Positions 52,476 through 61,786 are shown, counted from the stretch's first letter. The stretch is DNA of 64,000 nucleotides from CAWFMO01 sp963817065 (GCA_963817065.1 CAWFMO010000002.1:62001-126000); one strand, 5' to 3'. The notes: generated by a model not told the origin, from the sequence alone. Numbers and translations: made by a program.

Positions 52476-53689
52476 GCGTCGAGAGGGTCGGCGTCTGCGG
52501 CGCCGGGACGATGGGCTCGGGGATCGCCCAGATCGCCTGCCTCGGCGGACTCGACACCTACCTCTATGACGCCGTCCCCGAGGGCCTCGAGCGCGGGGTC
52601 GAGCGGCTCCGCGCCGGACTCGCGAAGGGCGCCGAGCGCGGGCGCTGGAGCGCCGAGGAGGCCGCGGCCGCTGAGGAGCGCCTTCGCCCGGCCTCGAAGC
52701 TCGCTGAGCTGGCCGATTGCGAGCTCGTGGTCGAGGCGGCGCCCGAGGACCTCGAGCTCAAGCACGAACTGTTCGCCGAGCTGAGCGAGGTCTGCGGCGC
52801 GGGCACCGTGCTCGCGACCAACACCTCCTCGCTCCCGGTGACCGCGATCGCCGCCGGCGCCGAGCGGCCCGAGCGCGTCGTCGGCATGCACTTCTTCAAC
52901 CCGCCGCCGCTGATGAAGCTGGTTGAGATCGTCGCCGGCGAGCAGAGCGACGAGGACGCGCTGGCGCTGACCACCGAGGTCGCCGAGCTCATGGACCGCA
53001 CCCCGATCCGCGCCGCCGACGGCCCCGGGTTCGTCGCCAACCGCTGCGCGCGTCCGTTCAGCCTCGAGTCGCTGCGGATGCTCGGCGAGGGGGTCGGCAC
53101 CGTCGAGCAGATCGACCGCGCCGTCCGGCTCGGGGGCGGGTTCCGGATGGGGCCGTTCGAGCTCATCGACCTGATCGGAGTCGACGTCAACTTCGAGGTC
53201 GCGCTCTCGTTCTTCGAGCAGAGCTTCTTCGAGCCGCGCTGGCGGCCGAGCCCACTGCAGGCGAAGCTCGTCGGCGCCGGCCACCTCGGCCGCAAGGCAG
53301 GCCACGGCTTCTACGAGTACGGCGACGGGCCGCACCGCCCTGACGACCCCGAGACCGGCGCGACCCCGCCGCTGCTCGAAGAGGAAGCGCTCGCCGAGGT
53401 CGCCGGCCCGGAGGCCGCCGCGATCGTTCCGCGCCTCGTCGCCCAGATCGTCAACGAGGCGGCCTTCGCCCTCAGCGACCGGGTCGGCTCCCCGGCGGAC
53501 ATGGACACCGCGATGCGGCTCGGCTTCAACTGGCCGCTCGGGCCGATCGAGTGGAGCGAGGAGATCGGGCTCGCGCGGGCGCTCGGGATCCTCGACGAGC
53601 TGCGCGAGAACGGCGGCGAGGCCTACCGCGCCGCGCCGCTGCTGCGCCGCGCCGCCGCCGACGGGCTCTCGCTGCGCGACGCCGCCTGA
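52472..53689 (+). CDS. 3-Hydroxyacyl-CoA dehydrogenase with duplicated C-terminal domain
   Basis: A 405-residue protein from the ATG 52472, overlapping the cupin stop. The N-terminal Rossmann domain has VGVCGAGTMGSGIAQIACLG (G-x-G-x-M-G), and the active-site region VVGMHFFNPPPLMKLVEIVA with H-F-F-N-P. The C-terminal helical 3HCDH domain is seen twice: GFVANRCARPFSLESLRMLG with ... GPFELIDLIGVDVNFEV and RLVAQIVNEAAFALSDRVGS ... GFNWPLGPIEWSEEIG. It oxidises 3-hydroxyacyl-CoA with NAD+. The usual single-copy enzyme has ~290 residues, so this is the longer PaaH/FadB2-like form. Confidence 0.92.
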   Translation: MSVERVGVCGAGTMGSGIAQIACLGGLDTYLYDAVPEGLERGVERLRAGLAKGAERGRWSAEEAAAAEERLRPASKLAELADCELVVEAAPEDLELKHELFAELSEVCGAGTVLATNTSSLPVTAIAAGAERPERVVGMHFFNPPPLMKLVEIVAGEQSDEDALALTTEVAELMDRTPIRAADGPGFVANRCARPFSLESLRMLGEGVGTVEQIDRAVRLGGGFRMGPFELIDLIGVDVNFEVALSFFEQSFFEPRWRPSPLQAKLVGAGHLGRKAGHGFYEYGDGPHRPDDPETGATPPLLEEEALAEVAGPEAAAIVPRLVAQIVNEAAFALSDRVGSPADMDTAMRLGFNWPLGPIEWSEEIGLARALGILDELRENGGEAYRAAPLLRRAAADGLSLRDAA

Positions 53690-53733
53690 GCGTTCGGCGC
53701 GGGCCGGAAAAGGGCGCAATAGACTCCCTTCTC

Positions 53734-56685
53734 GTGGGAGCGGGAAGCAGAGGCATCAGGTACGCGGTCGCCGGGCTGATCGCGCTCGCCGCGCTGCCCG
53801 CCTCGGCCGGCGCCCAGAACCTCGTCCAGCCCTACCAGCAGGGCGACGCGGGCGGCTTCCACAACATCCTGCCCCCGGGGCAGTGCCAGAACGTCGACAT
53901 CCTCGAGCTCGGCTCGTTCCTGCTCGGCAACGTGATGCCCGCCAACTGCGACGACCAGCGCGGGATGTACGAGGACCTCGTCTACGCGACCCCGGGGCTG
54001 CAGCAGAACCAGATCCCGGATTTCTTCAAGGACGGGAGCTTCGGCGCCAAGCCCGAGAACGTCGTTCGCACCTACAGCCCGCGGCCCGGCGTGACCGTCG
54101 TCCGCGACAACTTCAACGTCCCCCACGTCTACGCCGACTCGCGCGAGAACCTGATGTTCGCGACCGGCTACATCGGCGCCGAGGACCGGCTCTTCTTCAT
54201 GGACGTCCTCCGCCACGCCGGCCGCGGCAAGCTCTCGGGGTTCGCCGGCGGCGCAAACAAGGCGATGGACGCCGAGCAATGGCAGGTCGCCCCGTACACC
54301 GAGGCCGACCTCCAGCGCCAGATCGACCTCGCCGACGAGGTCTACGGCCAGACCGGGATCGAGCTCCAAAACGATCTCGCGAACTACGTCGACGGCGTCA
54401 ACAAGTACATCGGCGAGGCGCGCCTCGATCCGACCAAGATGCCGGGCGAGTACACCGCGATCCTCAAGGTGCCGCCGGTACTCGGACCCCGGGACTGGAA
54501 GGGCACCGACGTGATCGCGACCGCCTCGCTCGTCGGCGGGATCTTCGGCAAGGGCGGCGGCGGCGAGGTCGGAAACGCCGAGGTCTTCAACGCCGCCAGG
54601 GCGCGGTTCGGCGAAGGCGACGGGACCAAGGTCTGGCAGGACTTCGACGAGGCCAACGACCCCGAGGCCCCGACCACGGTCCAGGGCAAGGCGTTCCCAT
54701 ACCAGGAGCGGACCAACATCGACCCGAACTCGGTCGCGATCCCCGATCCCGGCTCGCTCGAGTCCCTCGCCCAGGGCGGGTTCCCGAGCGTCGGCGGGCT
54801 GCTCGACGGGATCGGCGGGCTGCTCGGCGGCTCGAACTCGCTCCAGGTCTCGGCCGCCGAGTCGAGCTCCGGCAGGCCGCTCAACGTCTTCGGCCCCCAG
54901 GTCAGCTACTTCGCGCCCCAGATCCTGATGGAGGAGGACCTCCACGCCCCCGACTTCGACGCCCGCGGGGTCGCGTTCGTCGGCGTCAACCTCTACGTCC
55001 TGCTCGGCCGCGGCCAGGACTACGCGTGGTCGGCGACCTCGGCCGGCCAGGACATCATCGACACCTTCGCCGAGAAGCTCTGCGAACCGGACGGCTCGAC
55101 CCCGACGAAGGACTCGATGCACTACCTCTACAAGGGCCAGTGCCGCCCGATCGAGGTCCTCGAGCGGGTCAACGTCATCACCCCGAACCTCGGCGACCCG
55201 AGCCCGCCGGAGATCTTCCGGCTCGAGGCCCAGCGCACGATCCACGGCGTCGTCAGCCACCGCGGCACCGTCGGCGGGGCGCCGGTCGCGTTCGCGAAGC
55301 TGCGCTCGACCTACTTCCACGAGGCCGACTCGGCGCGCGGGTTCTCGGACTTCAACCAACCCTCGAAGATGAAGAACACCGAGGACTTCATGCAGGCCGC
55401 GAGCAAGATCGGCTTCACCTTCAACTGGCTCTACGGCGACGAGCAGGACATCGCCTACTTCAACTCCGGCAACAATCCGGTCCGCGCCCCGGGCACCGAC
55501 CCCGAGTTCCCGACCTGGGGCACCGGCGAGTGGGACTGGGTCGATTGGGACCCGGTCTTCCCCGAGGCCGGCTCGGGGATCGGCGCCGGCACCAACGAGG
55601 CGCGCTACACGCCGTTCGAGGAGCACCCCCAGGTCGTCAACCAGCCCTACATCACGAGCTGGAACAACAAGCAGGCGCCTGGCTTCCGCGCCGCCGACGG
55701 CAACTACGGCTACGGCTCGATCTACCGCTCGCTCTCGCTCGACGAGCGGATCGAGTCGCGGATCGCCGGCGGGGCGAAGACCGACCTGCCGGGGCTGATC
55801 GACGCGATGGAGGATGCCGGCACCGTCGACCTCCGCGGGACCCAGGTCCTGCCCTGGATGCTGCAGGTGATCCGCCGCGCGCCCGGCGGCGTCCCCCCCG
55901 ACCTCGCCGCCCAGGTCGACGGGATGCGCGACTGGGCAGGCGGCGGCGCGCACCGCCGCGACCGCGACAAGGACAACGTCTACGACGACGAGGGCGCGAT
56001 CAAGATCATGGACGCCTGGTGGCCGCGGGCGCTCGAGGCCGCGTTCAAGCCCGCGCTCGGCGACGACCTCTTCAACAAGCTGCGCGCCCAGCAGAAACTC
56101 GACGACCCGCCGCGCGCCCAGGGCAGCGCCTACCAGGGCGGCTGGTACGGATACCTGCAGAAGGACCTGCGGAGCCTGCTCGGCGAGCCGGTCCAGGGCC
56201 CCTACTCGCGGCGCTACTGCGGCAACGGCGACCTCTCCGCCTGCCGCGACGCGCTCGTCTCCTCGCTCCGCGACGCGATGGCGGCGCCGTTCTCGAGCCT
56301 CTACACGCGGGCGCCGGGCTGCCTCGACGGCGGCGGGGGCAGCGCCCAGATGTGCGGCGACGCGGTCCAGTTCCGGACCACGGGCGGCGTCGGGGTCAAC
56401 GACATCCACTGGATCAACCGGCCGACCTGGCAGCAGGCGGTCGAGGTCCAGGGCCACCGGCCGCGCCCGCCGGTCCCGGGCGGCGGCGGTGGCGGCGCGG
56501 GCGGCACGGCCGGTGCCGGCAGCACCGTCCCGAGCCCGAGCGGCGCCGGGAGCGCGAAGCGCAAGTGCGCCGGCCTCAAGCGCGCGAAGCGCAAGCGCTG
56601 CGTCTGCAGGACGAAGAAGAACAAGGCGGCGCGCAGGAAGTGCGCCCGCGAGCTGCGCGCCCAGGCGCGCCGCGCAAGGGGCTGA
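53734..56685 (+). CDS. Secreted penicillin-acylase-family Ntn-hydrolase with basic C-terminal tail
   Basis: A 983-residue protein from the GTG 53734 (GAGSRGIRYAVAGLIALAAL); a signal peptide ends near SAGAQN. The alpha-chain-like part has GVTVVRDNFNVPHVYADSRE and AEDRLFFMDVLRHAGRGKLS, the propeptide/linker is Gly-rich, and the beta chain begins after GLLGG at Ser367 (SNSLQVSAAESSSGRPLNVF), the expected N-terminal nucleophile after self-cleavage. VAFVGVNLYVLLGRGQDYAW follows as the oxyanion region. The C-terminus (after ~910) is a Pro/Gly linker and KRKCAGLKRAKRKRCVCRTK, a Cys/Lys/Arg-rich tail. It may hydrolyse amides such as acyl-homoserine lactones or beta-lactams; the substrate is unknown. 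Confidence 0.85.
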   Translation: MGAGSRGIRYAVAGLIALAALPASAGAQNLVQPYQQGDAGGFHNILPPGQCQNVDILELGSFLLGNVMPANCDDQRGMYEDLVYATPGLQQNQIPDFFKDGSFGAKPENVVRTYSPRPGVTVVRDNFNVPHVYADSRENLMFATGYIGAEDRLFFMDVLRHAGRGKLSGFAGGANKAMDAEQWQVAPYTEADLQRQIDLADEVYGQTGIELQNDLANYVDGVNKYIGEARLDPTKMPGEYTAILKVPPVLGPRDWKGTDVIATASLVGGIFGKGGGGEVGNAEVFNAARARFGEGDGTKVWQDFDEANDPEAPTTVQGKAFPYQERTNIDPNSVAIPDPGSLESLAQGGFPSVGGLLDGIGGLLGGSNSLQVSAAESSSGRPLNVFGPQVSYFAPQILMEEDLHAPDFDARGVAFVGVNLYVLLGRGQDYAWSATSAGQDIIDTFAEKLCEPDGSTPTKDSMHYLYKGQCRPIEVLERVNVITPNLGDPSPPEIFRLEAQRTIHGVVSHRGTVGGAPVAFAKLRSTYFHEADSARGFSDFNQPSKMKNTEDFMQAASKIGFTFNWLYGDEQDIAYFNSGNNPVRAPGTDPEFPTWGTGEWDWVDWDPVFPEAGSGIGAGTNEARYTPFEEHPQVVNQPYITSWNNKQAPGFRAADGNYGYGSIYRSLSLDERIESRIAGGAKTDLPGLIDAMEDAGTVDLRGTQVLPWMLQVIRRAPGGVPPDLAAQVDGMRDWAGGGAHRRDRDKDNVYDDEGAIKIMDAWWPRALEAAFKPALGDDLFNKLRAQQKLDDPPRAQGSAYQGGWYGYLQKDLRSLLGEPVQGPYSRRYCGNGDLSACRDALVSSLRDAMAAPFSSLYTRAPGCLDGGGGSAQMCGDAVQFRTTGGVGVNDIHWINRPTWQQAVEVQGHRPRPPVPGGGGGGAGGTAGAGSTVPSPSGAGSAKRKCAGLKRAKRKRCVCRTKKNKAARRKCARELRAQARRARG

Positions 56686-56688
56686 GAG

Positions 56689-57708
56689 CTAGGAGCTGGC
56701 CGGCTCCGGGGTCTTCTCGACCTCGCCCGCGAGCCCGGCCCAGTGGGCCTCTGGGCTCGGCGGGTGGTCGCGCAGGTACCACTCGGCGTCGAGGGCGCCC
56801 TTGGTCCCGCTGCCGGCGGCGGTGACCGCCTGGCGGTAGGTGTGGTCGACGAGGTCGCCGACCGCGAACACGCCCTTGAGCTTGGTCTTTGTCGAGGGCT
56901 CCTCGACCAGGACGTAGCCGTCCTCGTTCGTGTCGACCTGGCCCGCGACGAGCTCGGAGCGCGGGGTGTGGCCGATCGCGACGAACGCGCCGCCGACCTC
57001 GATCTCCTTCGGCTCGCCGGTCTCGGCGTGCTCGAGCTTCAGGGTCCCGAGCCTTCCGTCCTCGCCGGCCGCGAACTCGACCGGCACGTAGGGCGTGAGG
57101 AACTCGATGTTGTCGACCGAGCGCGCGCGCTCCTCCATGATCTTCGAGGCGCGGAGCTCGTTGCGGCGGTGGACGATCGTCAGCTTGCTCGCGAATTTTG
57201 CGATGAAGATCGCGTCCTCCATCGCCGAGTCGCCGCCGCCGATCACGGCGACCTCCTGGTCCTTGAAGAATGCGCCGTCACAGACGCCGCAGGTCGAGAC
57301 GCCCTTGCCGCCGAGCTCCTGCTCGCCGGGCAGCCCGAGCCGCTTCGGCTCGGCGCCCATCGAGAGGATCACGGCCTTCGCGTGGTAGGTGTCCTTGCCG
57401 ATCTTGACGGTGTGGATCCCGCCGTCGGTGAGCTCGAGCTCGGTCGCGTCGTCAGTGACGAAGCGGGTGCCGAAGCGCTCGGCCTGGGCGCGGAACTCGG
57501 TCATCATCTCCGGGCCCATGATCCCCGCGGGGTAGCCGGGGTAGTTCTCGACGTCGGTCGTGTTCTGAAGCTGGCCGCCCCACTGGAAGCCCTCGATCAC
57601 CAGCGGCTCGAGCTCGGCGCGCGCGGCGTAGAGCGCCGCGGTGTAGCCGGCCGGGCCGCCGCCGAGGATGATCAGGTCTTCGATCTTGTTGTCGTTGTTC
57701 TCGCTCAT
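56689..57708 (-). CDS. trxB: Thioredoxin-disulfide reductase
   Basis: An intact 339-residue flavoenzyme (MSENNDNKIEDLIILGGGPA). FAD-binding GGGPAGYTAALYAARAELEP, redox-active C-x-x-C in VSTCGVCDGAFFKDQEVAVI, NADPH-binding GGGDSAMEDAIFIAKFASKL with HRR in TIVHRRNELRASKIM, and the second FAD motif GVFAVGDLVDHTYRQAVTAA are all present. It reduces thioredoxin with NADPH. A perfect inverted repeat sits ~20 bp before the start and may be its operator. No thioredoxin gene is adjacent in this window. The C-terminus is a ~25-residue extension beyond the E. coli enzyme. Confidence 0.95.
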   Translation of the reverse strand: MSENNDNKIEDLIILGGGPAGYTAALYAARAELEPLVIEGFQWGGQLQNTTDVENYPGYPAGIMGPEMMTEFRAQAERFGTRFVTDDATELELTDGGIHTVKIGKDTYHAKAVILSMGAEPKRLGLPGEQELGGKGVSTCGVCDGAFFKDQEVAVIGGGDSAMEDAIFIAKFASKLTIVHRRNELRASKIMEERARSVDNIEFLTPYVPVEFAAGEDGRLGTLKLEHAETGEPKEIEVGGAFVAIGHTPRSELVAGQVDTNEDGYVLVEEPSTKTKLKGVFAVGDLVDHTYRQAVTAAGSGTKGALDAEWYLRDHPPSPEAHWAGLAGEVEKTPEPASS

Positions 57709-57726
57709 TACGCCTCTACAACATAG

Positions 57727-57745
57727 TACTTCACTTTATGAAGTA
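57727..57745. promoter_or_regulatory. Perfect inverted repeat upstream of trxB
   Basis: TACTTCA-CTTTA-TGAAGTA: 7-bp arms, 5-bp spacer, 19 bp upstream of the trxB start, in an AT-rich island of an otherwise GC-rich region. Probably a repressor/activator operator or a -10/-35 overlap. Confidence 0.6.
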
Positions 57746-57756
57746 ATGGAAGGCTC

Positions 57757-58921
57757 TCACGTCGAGGCCGCCGCCGCCTCCGGAACCCCGGCGGCGGGCT
57801 CGTCCACCGGACGCCCCTCGCGCTCCCAGCGCTGGACGGTCTTGCGCAGTTGGAGGAAGGCGACGATCCCGGGCGGGATCGGGAGCCAGAAGGCGATCAC
57901 GCGATAGGTGAGTACCGCGGGGAAGACTTCCTGGCTCGGTAGTCCGAAGAGGACGTAGGTGCCGATCATCCCCGCGTCGACCGCGCCAACGCCGCCGGGC
58001 GCGAACGGGAACAGGTTCGCCGCCATGCCGATGAAGAAGCCCTGGACCAGGACCCCGAACGGGACCTCGACCCCGAAGGCGTGGAAGCTCGCCCAGAGGA
58101 TCGCGATGTTCGCGGCCCAGTAGCCGGCCGCGCCGGCGACCGCGAGCCCGCCGCGCGAGGGATGGCTGAGGAACGAGAACGCCGTCCGCCCGCCGCGGGC
58201 GACGGTGTCGGGGACCGTCGCCAGCCGCCGCAGGAGGCGGGCCCACCAGCCCTCGCCGGTCGCGTTCTCGATCCGCGCCTCGAAGCCCTCGGGCAGGAAG
58301 GTGAGCAGGATCAGGATCAGCAGGATCGCGCCCGCGATCGCCGCCGGGACGATCGTCAGCGCCACCGGGCCGCCGCCGTGGAGGACCCCGACTCGGAGCA
58401 GAATCCCGAACACGATCAGCGCCGCGAGGTAGACCGTGTAGAGGAGGATCAGGAAGGCGACCATGCGGCAGGCGGACTGGCGGCGCTCGAGACCCGCCTT
58501 GCGCAGCGCCCAGTAGGTGAGGATCAGCCCGCCCGCCCCGCCGGCGGAGAACAGCCGCGTCGCCGCAAGCCCCGCCATCGTGATCTGGTAGCTCTCGTTC
58601 AGCCTCAGATGGACGAGCTTCTCGCCGACGACGCCCCGGAAGAGCGCCACGTAGGCGGCGAAGCAGAGGACGTTGAAGCCGAGCGCGGCCGCGATCCACC
58701 ACGGATTGCCCTCGCTGAGCTTGTCGAGCGAGTCGTCGAGCCCGACGAGCTTCGGGAACAGGACGTAGATCGCGACCGTCAGCAGGACGACGACGAGCAC
58801 GGTCTGGATCAGGCGGCGGCGGTCCTCGAAGAAACTGGGCTCGTCGTCGCCGCCGAAGTCGGGGCGCTTCTGTCGCGGCTGTGCGGCTGCGGCTGGCTTC
58901 GTTTTCCGCACTCGAACGATC
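57757..58921 (-). CDS. Lysylphosphatidylglycerol-synthase transmembrane (YbhN/AglD-like) protein
   Basis: About 388 residues from the GTG 58919-58921 (RKTKPAAAAQPRQKRPDFGG); the open frame continues upstream but overlaps the PAP2 gene. Family features: eight or more membrane helices, with LGFNVLCFAAYVALFRGVVG, RLNESYQITMAGLAATRLFS followed by AGGAGGLILTYWALRKAGL, and NLFPFAPGGVGAVDAGMIGT, the conserved P-x-P-G-G-x-G-x-x-E/D motif, near the C-terminus. The soluble LysPG-synthase domain is absent. Such proteins are thought to flip or transport lipids or polyprenyl-linked sugars. It is downstream of the PAP2 gene, 13 bp apart, probably in one operon. Confidence 0.85.
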
Positions 58922-58933
58922 TTTGCAGGTGGT

Positions 58934-59878
58934 TCAGGCGTTGGCGATTTCCTCGAGCGCCTGCAGCCGCTTGTTGACCGCGAGCACTGCCGGCTCGACG
59001 ATCGGCTCGCCCCAGCGGACCGCGGCGACGAGCGCCGCGCCCGCGGCGAGATCGGTGACGTAGTGCTCGCCGAGGTAGACGAGCGCGAAGCCGAGGGTGG
59101 CGGCGTACGTCCAGCCCGCAACCCCTTCCACGAACCCGCTTTCTGACAGGTGGATCGCCGCCATCAGCGAGGTCGCGAAGTGCAGCGACGGCATCGCCGC
59201 CCAGGGGTTGCCGCCGAGCCTGGCGTACATCCGGTCCCAGGCGCCGCCCCAGGTCCGCTCGCCGACCTCGACCATGTAGCGAGTCACCTTGTCGTCGGTG
59301 TAGCCCTCCTCCGCCGCCCACCACGGGGGCGCGGTCGGGACCGCGAAGTAGACGGCGCAGCCGATGTCGTAGGTCGCCGCCATCTGGCGCGCCGCGCGCG
59401 GGAAGCGCTCGTTGTGGCGGGCGAGGATCCAGACCATCGACGCGTGCGGCTCGAGGAACCAGAGCCAATGGGCCCAGGTCAGGGTCTGGTCGAGCAGCTC
59501 GCTGCGCCCGCCGAGCGCCCGCTGGAGCCGCGCGTTGGGAAGCTCGCCGCGACCGATGAACTGGTCGATCCGGATCGGATACTTGATCCGGACCCGCTCG
59601 CGCAGCCGCTCTGGGTCGTCGTAGGGGAGCTCGTGGGCGTGGAGGAAGGCGAGCATCTGGAGCGTGAACAGCGCCGCGTCGCGCTTCTTGGTCCGCGGCG
59701 CGAGCACGGCGAGCGCGAGCGGGCCGGAGGCGACGGCGGCGGTGGTCACGGACGCGGGGATCTTGAGCTTCTTGCGCAGCAGCGGGACCGCGAACGCCGC
59801 GACCAGCGACGCGACGGCGCCGGCGCGGACCAGGGTCCGCCGGCGCGAGTCTCGAGGGGAGCGGTCTTCCCGGTACAA
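58934..59878 (-). CDS. PAP2-superfamily protein of the AUR1/inositolphosphotransferase type
   Basis: A 314-residue membrane protein; the start at TTG 59878 (YREDRSPRDSRRRTLVRAGA) follows a basic N-terminus and helix SLVAAFAVPLLRKK. The PAP2 catalytic motifs are seen late: GGNPWAAMPSLHFATSLMAA (P-S-L-H) and LGFALVYLGEHYVTDLAAGA (the H and D of the third motif). The upstream RIDQFIGRGELPNARLQRAL and the W-rich stretch LTWAHWLWFLEPHASMVWIL resemble AUR1/inositol phosphorylceramide synthase-like members. It probably transfers a phospho-alcohol headgroup between lipids. Confidence 0.82.
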   Translation of the reverse strand: MYREDRSPRDSRRRTLVRAGAVASLVAAFAVPLLRKKLKIPASVTTAAVASGPLALAVLAPRTKKRDAALFTLQMLAFLHAHELPYDDPERLRERVRIKYPIRIDQFIGRGELPNARLQRALGGRSELLDQTLTWAHWLWFLEPHASMVWILARHNERFPRAARQMAATYDIGCAVYFAVPTAPPWWAAEEGYTDDKVTRYMVEVGERTWGGAWDRMYARLGGNPWAAMPSLHFATSLMAAIHLSESGFVEGVAGWTYAATLGFALVYLGEHYVTDLAAGAALVAAVRWGEPIVEPAVLAVNKRLQALEEIANA

Positions 59879-59899
59879 GGCGGCGCGAGTATAAGTCTC

Positions 59900-60874
59900 G
59901 TGGTGGAGATCTCAGGGAAGACGGTCGCGGTCACCGGGGCCGGAGGCTTCATCGGCGCCGCGCTCTGCGAGCGGCTGGTCGCCGACGGCGCGACCGTGGC
60001 GGGGCTCGAGGTCGCACCGGCGCTCGAGCCGCGGGTCGCCGCGACCGGGGCAGAGTTCCGGCTCGCCGACGTCACCGACCGCGCGGCATTGGACAAAGCC
60101 CTCGCCGGCGTCGACGCCGTTGTCCACACCGCGGCGTACGTGCGCGAGTGGGGCGCGATGGAGGAGTTCATGCGCGTCAACGTCGGCGGCACCGCGAACG
60201 TCCTCGACGCGGCGAAGGCCGCCGACGCCGCGCCGGTCGTCCACCTGAGCTCGGTCGTCGTCTACGGCTACGCCGACCCCGCCGACCAGGACGAGTCGGC
60301 GCACCGCCGCAGCGTCGGGATCCCCTACATCGACACCAAGAGCGCCTCCGACCGGCTCGCGGTCCGCAGGGGCGCGGTCGTGATCAGGCCCGGCGACGTC
60401 TACGGGCCCGGGTCGGTGCCCTGGATCGTGCGCCCGGCCGAACTGCTGCGGAGCGGGCAGATGTCGCTGCCGGGCAAGGGCGACGGGACGATGCTGCCGG
60501 TCTACATCGACGACCTCGTCGCCTCGATCGTCCTCGCGCTCGAGCGCGGCGAGCCCGGCCGCGCCTACACCGTCTGGGACGGCAGCCCGGTCAGCTTCGA
60601 GGACTACTTCACGCGCCTGGCGGCGGTCGCCGGCGGCAAGCCTCCGCGAAAGCTCCCCCGTCCGCTGCTGACCGCGATCGCCGGCACGGCGGAACTTGTG
60701 GCCAAGGCCCGCGGCGTTCCGCCGGCCTTCGGCCGGCACGGGATCACCCTGGTCGACCGCCGCGGCACGGCGTCGAACGCGAGCGCCCGCGAGGGCCTCG
60801 GCTGGGAGCCGCGGGTAGGACTCGACGAGGGCTTAAGACGAAGCGGCGACTGGCTCGCCGGCCCCGGCGAGTGA
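59900..60874 (+). CDS. Extended SDR, NAD-dependent epimerase/dehydratase family
   Basis: A 324-residue protein from the GTG 59900 (or GTG 59903). Rossmann motif VAVTGAGGFIGAALCERLVA (G-x-x-G-F-I-G), HTAAYVREWGAMEEFMRVNV-GGTANVL, SSVVVYG and the catalytic PYIDTKSASD (Tyr-x-x-x-Lys), then VVIRPGDVYGPGSVPWIVRP. The pattern fits hydroxysteroid dehydrogenase/isomerase-like or nucleoside-diphosphate-sugar epimerase-like enzymes. It is divergent from the PAP2 gene (22 bp between starts) and overlaps the 3' end of the R2lox gene antisense by 42 bp. Confidence 0.9.
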   Translation: MVEISGKTVAVTGAGGFIGAALCERLVADGATVAGLEVAPALEPRVAATGAEFRLADVTDRAALDKALAGVDAVVHTAAYVREWGAMEEFMRVNVGGTANVLDAAKAADAAPVVHLSSVVVYGYADPADQDESAHRRSVGIPYIDTKSASDRLAVRRGAVVIRPGDVYGPGSVPWIVRPAELLRSGQMSLPGKGDGTMLPVYIDDLVASIVLALERGEPGRAYTVWDGSPVSFEDYFTRLAAVAGGKPPRKLPRPLLTAIAGTAELVAKARGVPPAFGRHGITLVDRRGTASNASAREGLGWEPRVGLDEGLRRSGDWLAGPGE

Positions 60875-61786
60875 ACCGGACGTACCCGAAGCCACCATCT
60901 GCTCGGCGAGCGGCTTGCGCTCGTCGAGGCCGCTGAAGTCGACCGGTCCGGGCATCAGCTGCTCGGGCGGCGGGATCTCGACCCCGACCATCGCCATCCG
61001 CCGCTTGAGCGCCTGGTAGGCGAAGCCGTAGACCTGCGAGGAGTGGTGGCCGTAGGAGGTGAAATCGGTCGGGTCGTCGGCCTCGGGGGGCATGAACACC
61101 TCGGCCGCCTTCGGCAGCAGCTCCTCGAGCCGTCGCAGGATCACGCCGCGCATCTCCGGGCGCTCCTCGCAGACGTCCTTGAGGAAGCGGACGCCGAAGG
61201 CGATGTGGCGGTGCTCGTCCTGCTCGACGAGGCGGAAGCCCTTGTTGAACCCGGGATAGACGCCGTGGTCCTCGGTGTACTGGATGATGATCCGCTGTCC
61301 CGGCATCGCCAGCACCCCCTCGGTGACCATGTGGTACGTGACGATGCCCTCGACGAAGAGCTCGAGGTCGTCGGGCTTGGCCTTGATCCGGTTGGCGATG
61401 TCGCGCAGCGAGTCGTCGAAGAGGAAGTGCCAGGGCTCGCCGAGCATGTTCGATTCGAGCTCCTCGAGGCGCGCGCGCATGTCGTCGCCCTTCAGTCCCA
61501 TCACCTGTGACATCCAGCGGTCGAAGAAGACCGCGTGGCGCATCTCGTCGACGAGCTGGGTCGCGAGGAAGGCCTCGACCTCGCCGCTCGGAGCGGCGAG
61601 CAGGAACGGCGCGAGGTCGGCGGTGACCCGCTCCTCGCCGACGTAGAAGCTGCCGAGGCTGTAGGCGTTGTGGGCCTGGGCCTCCGAGGGGACGTTGAGC
61701 CACTGCTCGCGGTCGACCGAGAAGTCGAGCTCGTGCGAGCGCCAGTTCTGCCGCTCCCAGAGCGCGTAGAGCTGCTGGTAGTCCAT
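60833..61786 (-). CDS. R2-like ligand-binding oxidase (R2lox)-type diiron/Mn-Fe protein
   Basis: A 317-residue protein from the ATG 61784-61786 (MDYQQLYALWERQNWRSHEL). Metal ligands are all seen: Glu in VGEERVTADLAPFLLA, E-x-x-H in TQLVDEMRHAVFFDRWMSQV, Glu in LFVEGIVTYHMVTEGVLA, and E-x-x-H in RLVEQDEHRHIAFGVRFLKD. The V in EERVTAD and the Y in VTYHM correspond to the Val and Tyr that form the ether cross-link in R2lox (Rv0233). No radical Tyr of true NrdB is expected. R2lox proteins bind long-chain fatty acids and likely oxidise lipids. Its ATG overlaps the upstream SCP2 stop (TGATG). Length and motifs match the family. Confidence 0.82.
   Translation of the reverse strand: MDYQQLYALWERQNWRSHELDFSVDREQWLNVPSEAQAHNAYSLGSFYVGEERVTADLAPFLLAAPSGEVEAFLATQLVDEMRHAVFFDRWMSQVMGLKGDDMRARLEELESNMLGEPWHFLFDDSLRDIANRIKAKPDDLELFVEGIVTYHMVTEGVLAMPGQRIIIQYTEDHGVYPGFNKGFRLVEQDEHRHIAFGVRFLKDVCEERPEMRGVILRRLEELLPKAAEVFMPPEADDPTDFTSYGHHSSQVYGFAYQALKRRMAMVGVEIPPPEQLMPGPVDFSGLDERKPLAEQMVASGTSGSLAGAGEPVAASS

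Noticed and set aside
53623..56457. Long antisense ORF (944 codons) opposite the penicillin-acylase gene, and a 980-codon frame on the same strand
   Set aside because: Arg/Asp/Gly-biased shadow translations caused by very high GC at third codon positions; no signal peptide, motif or RBS of their own.
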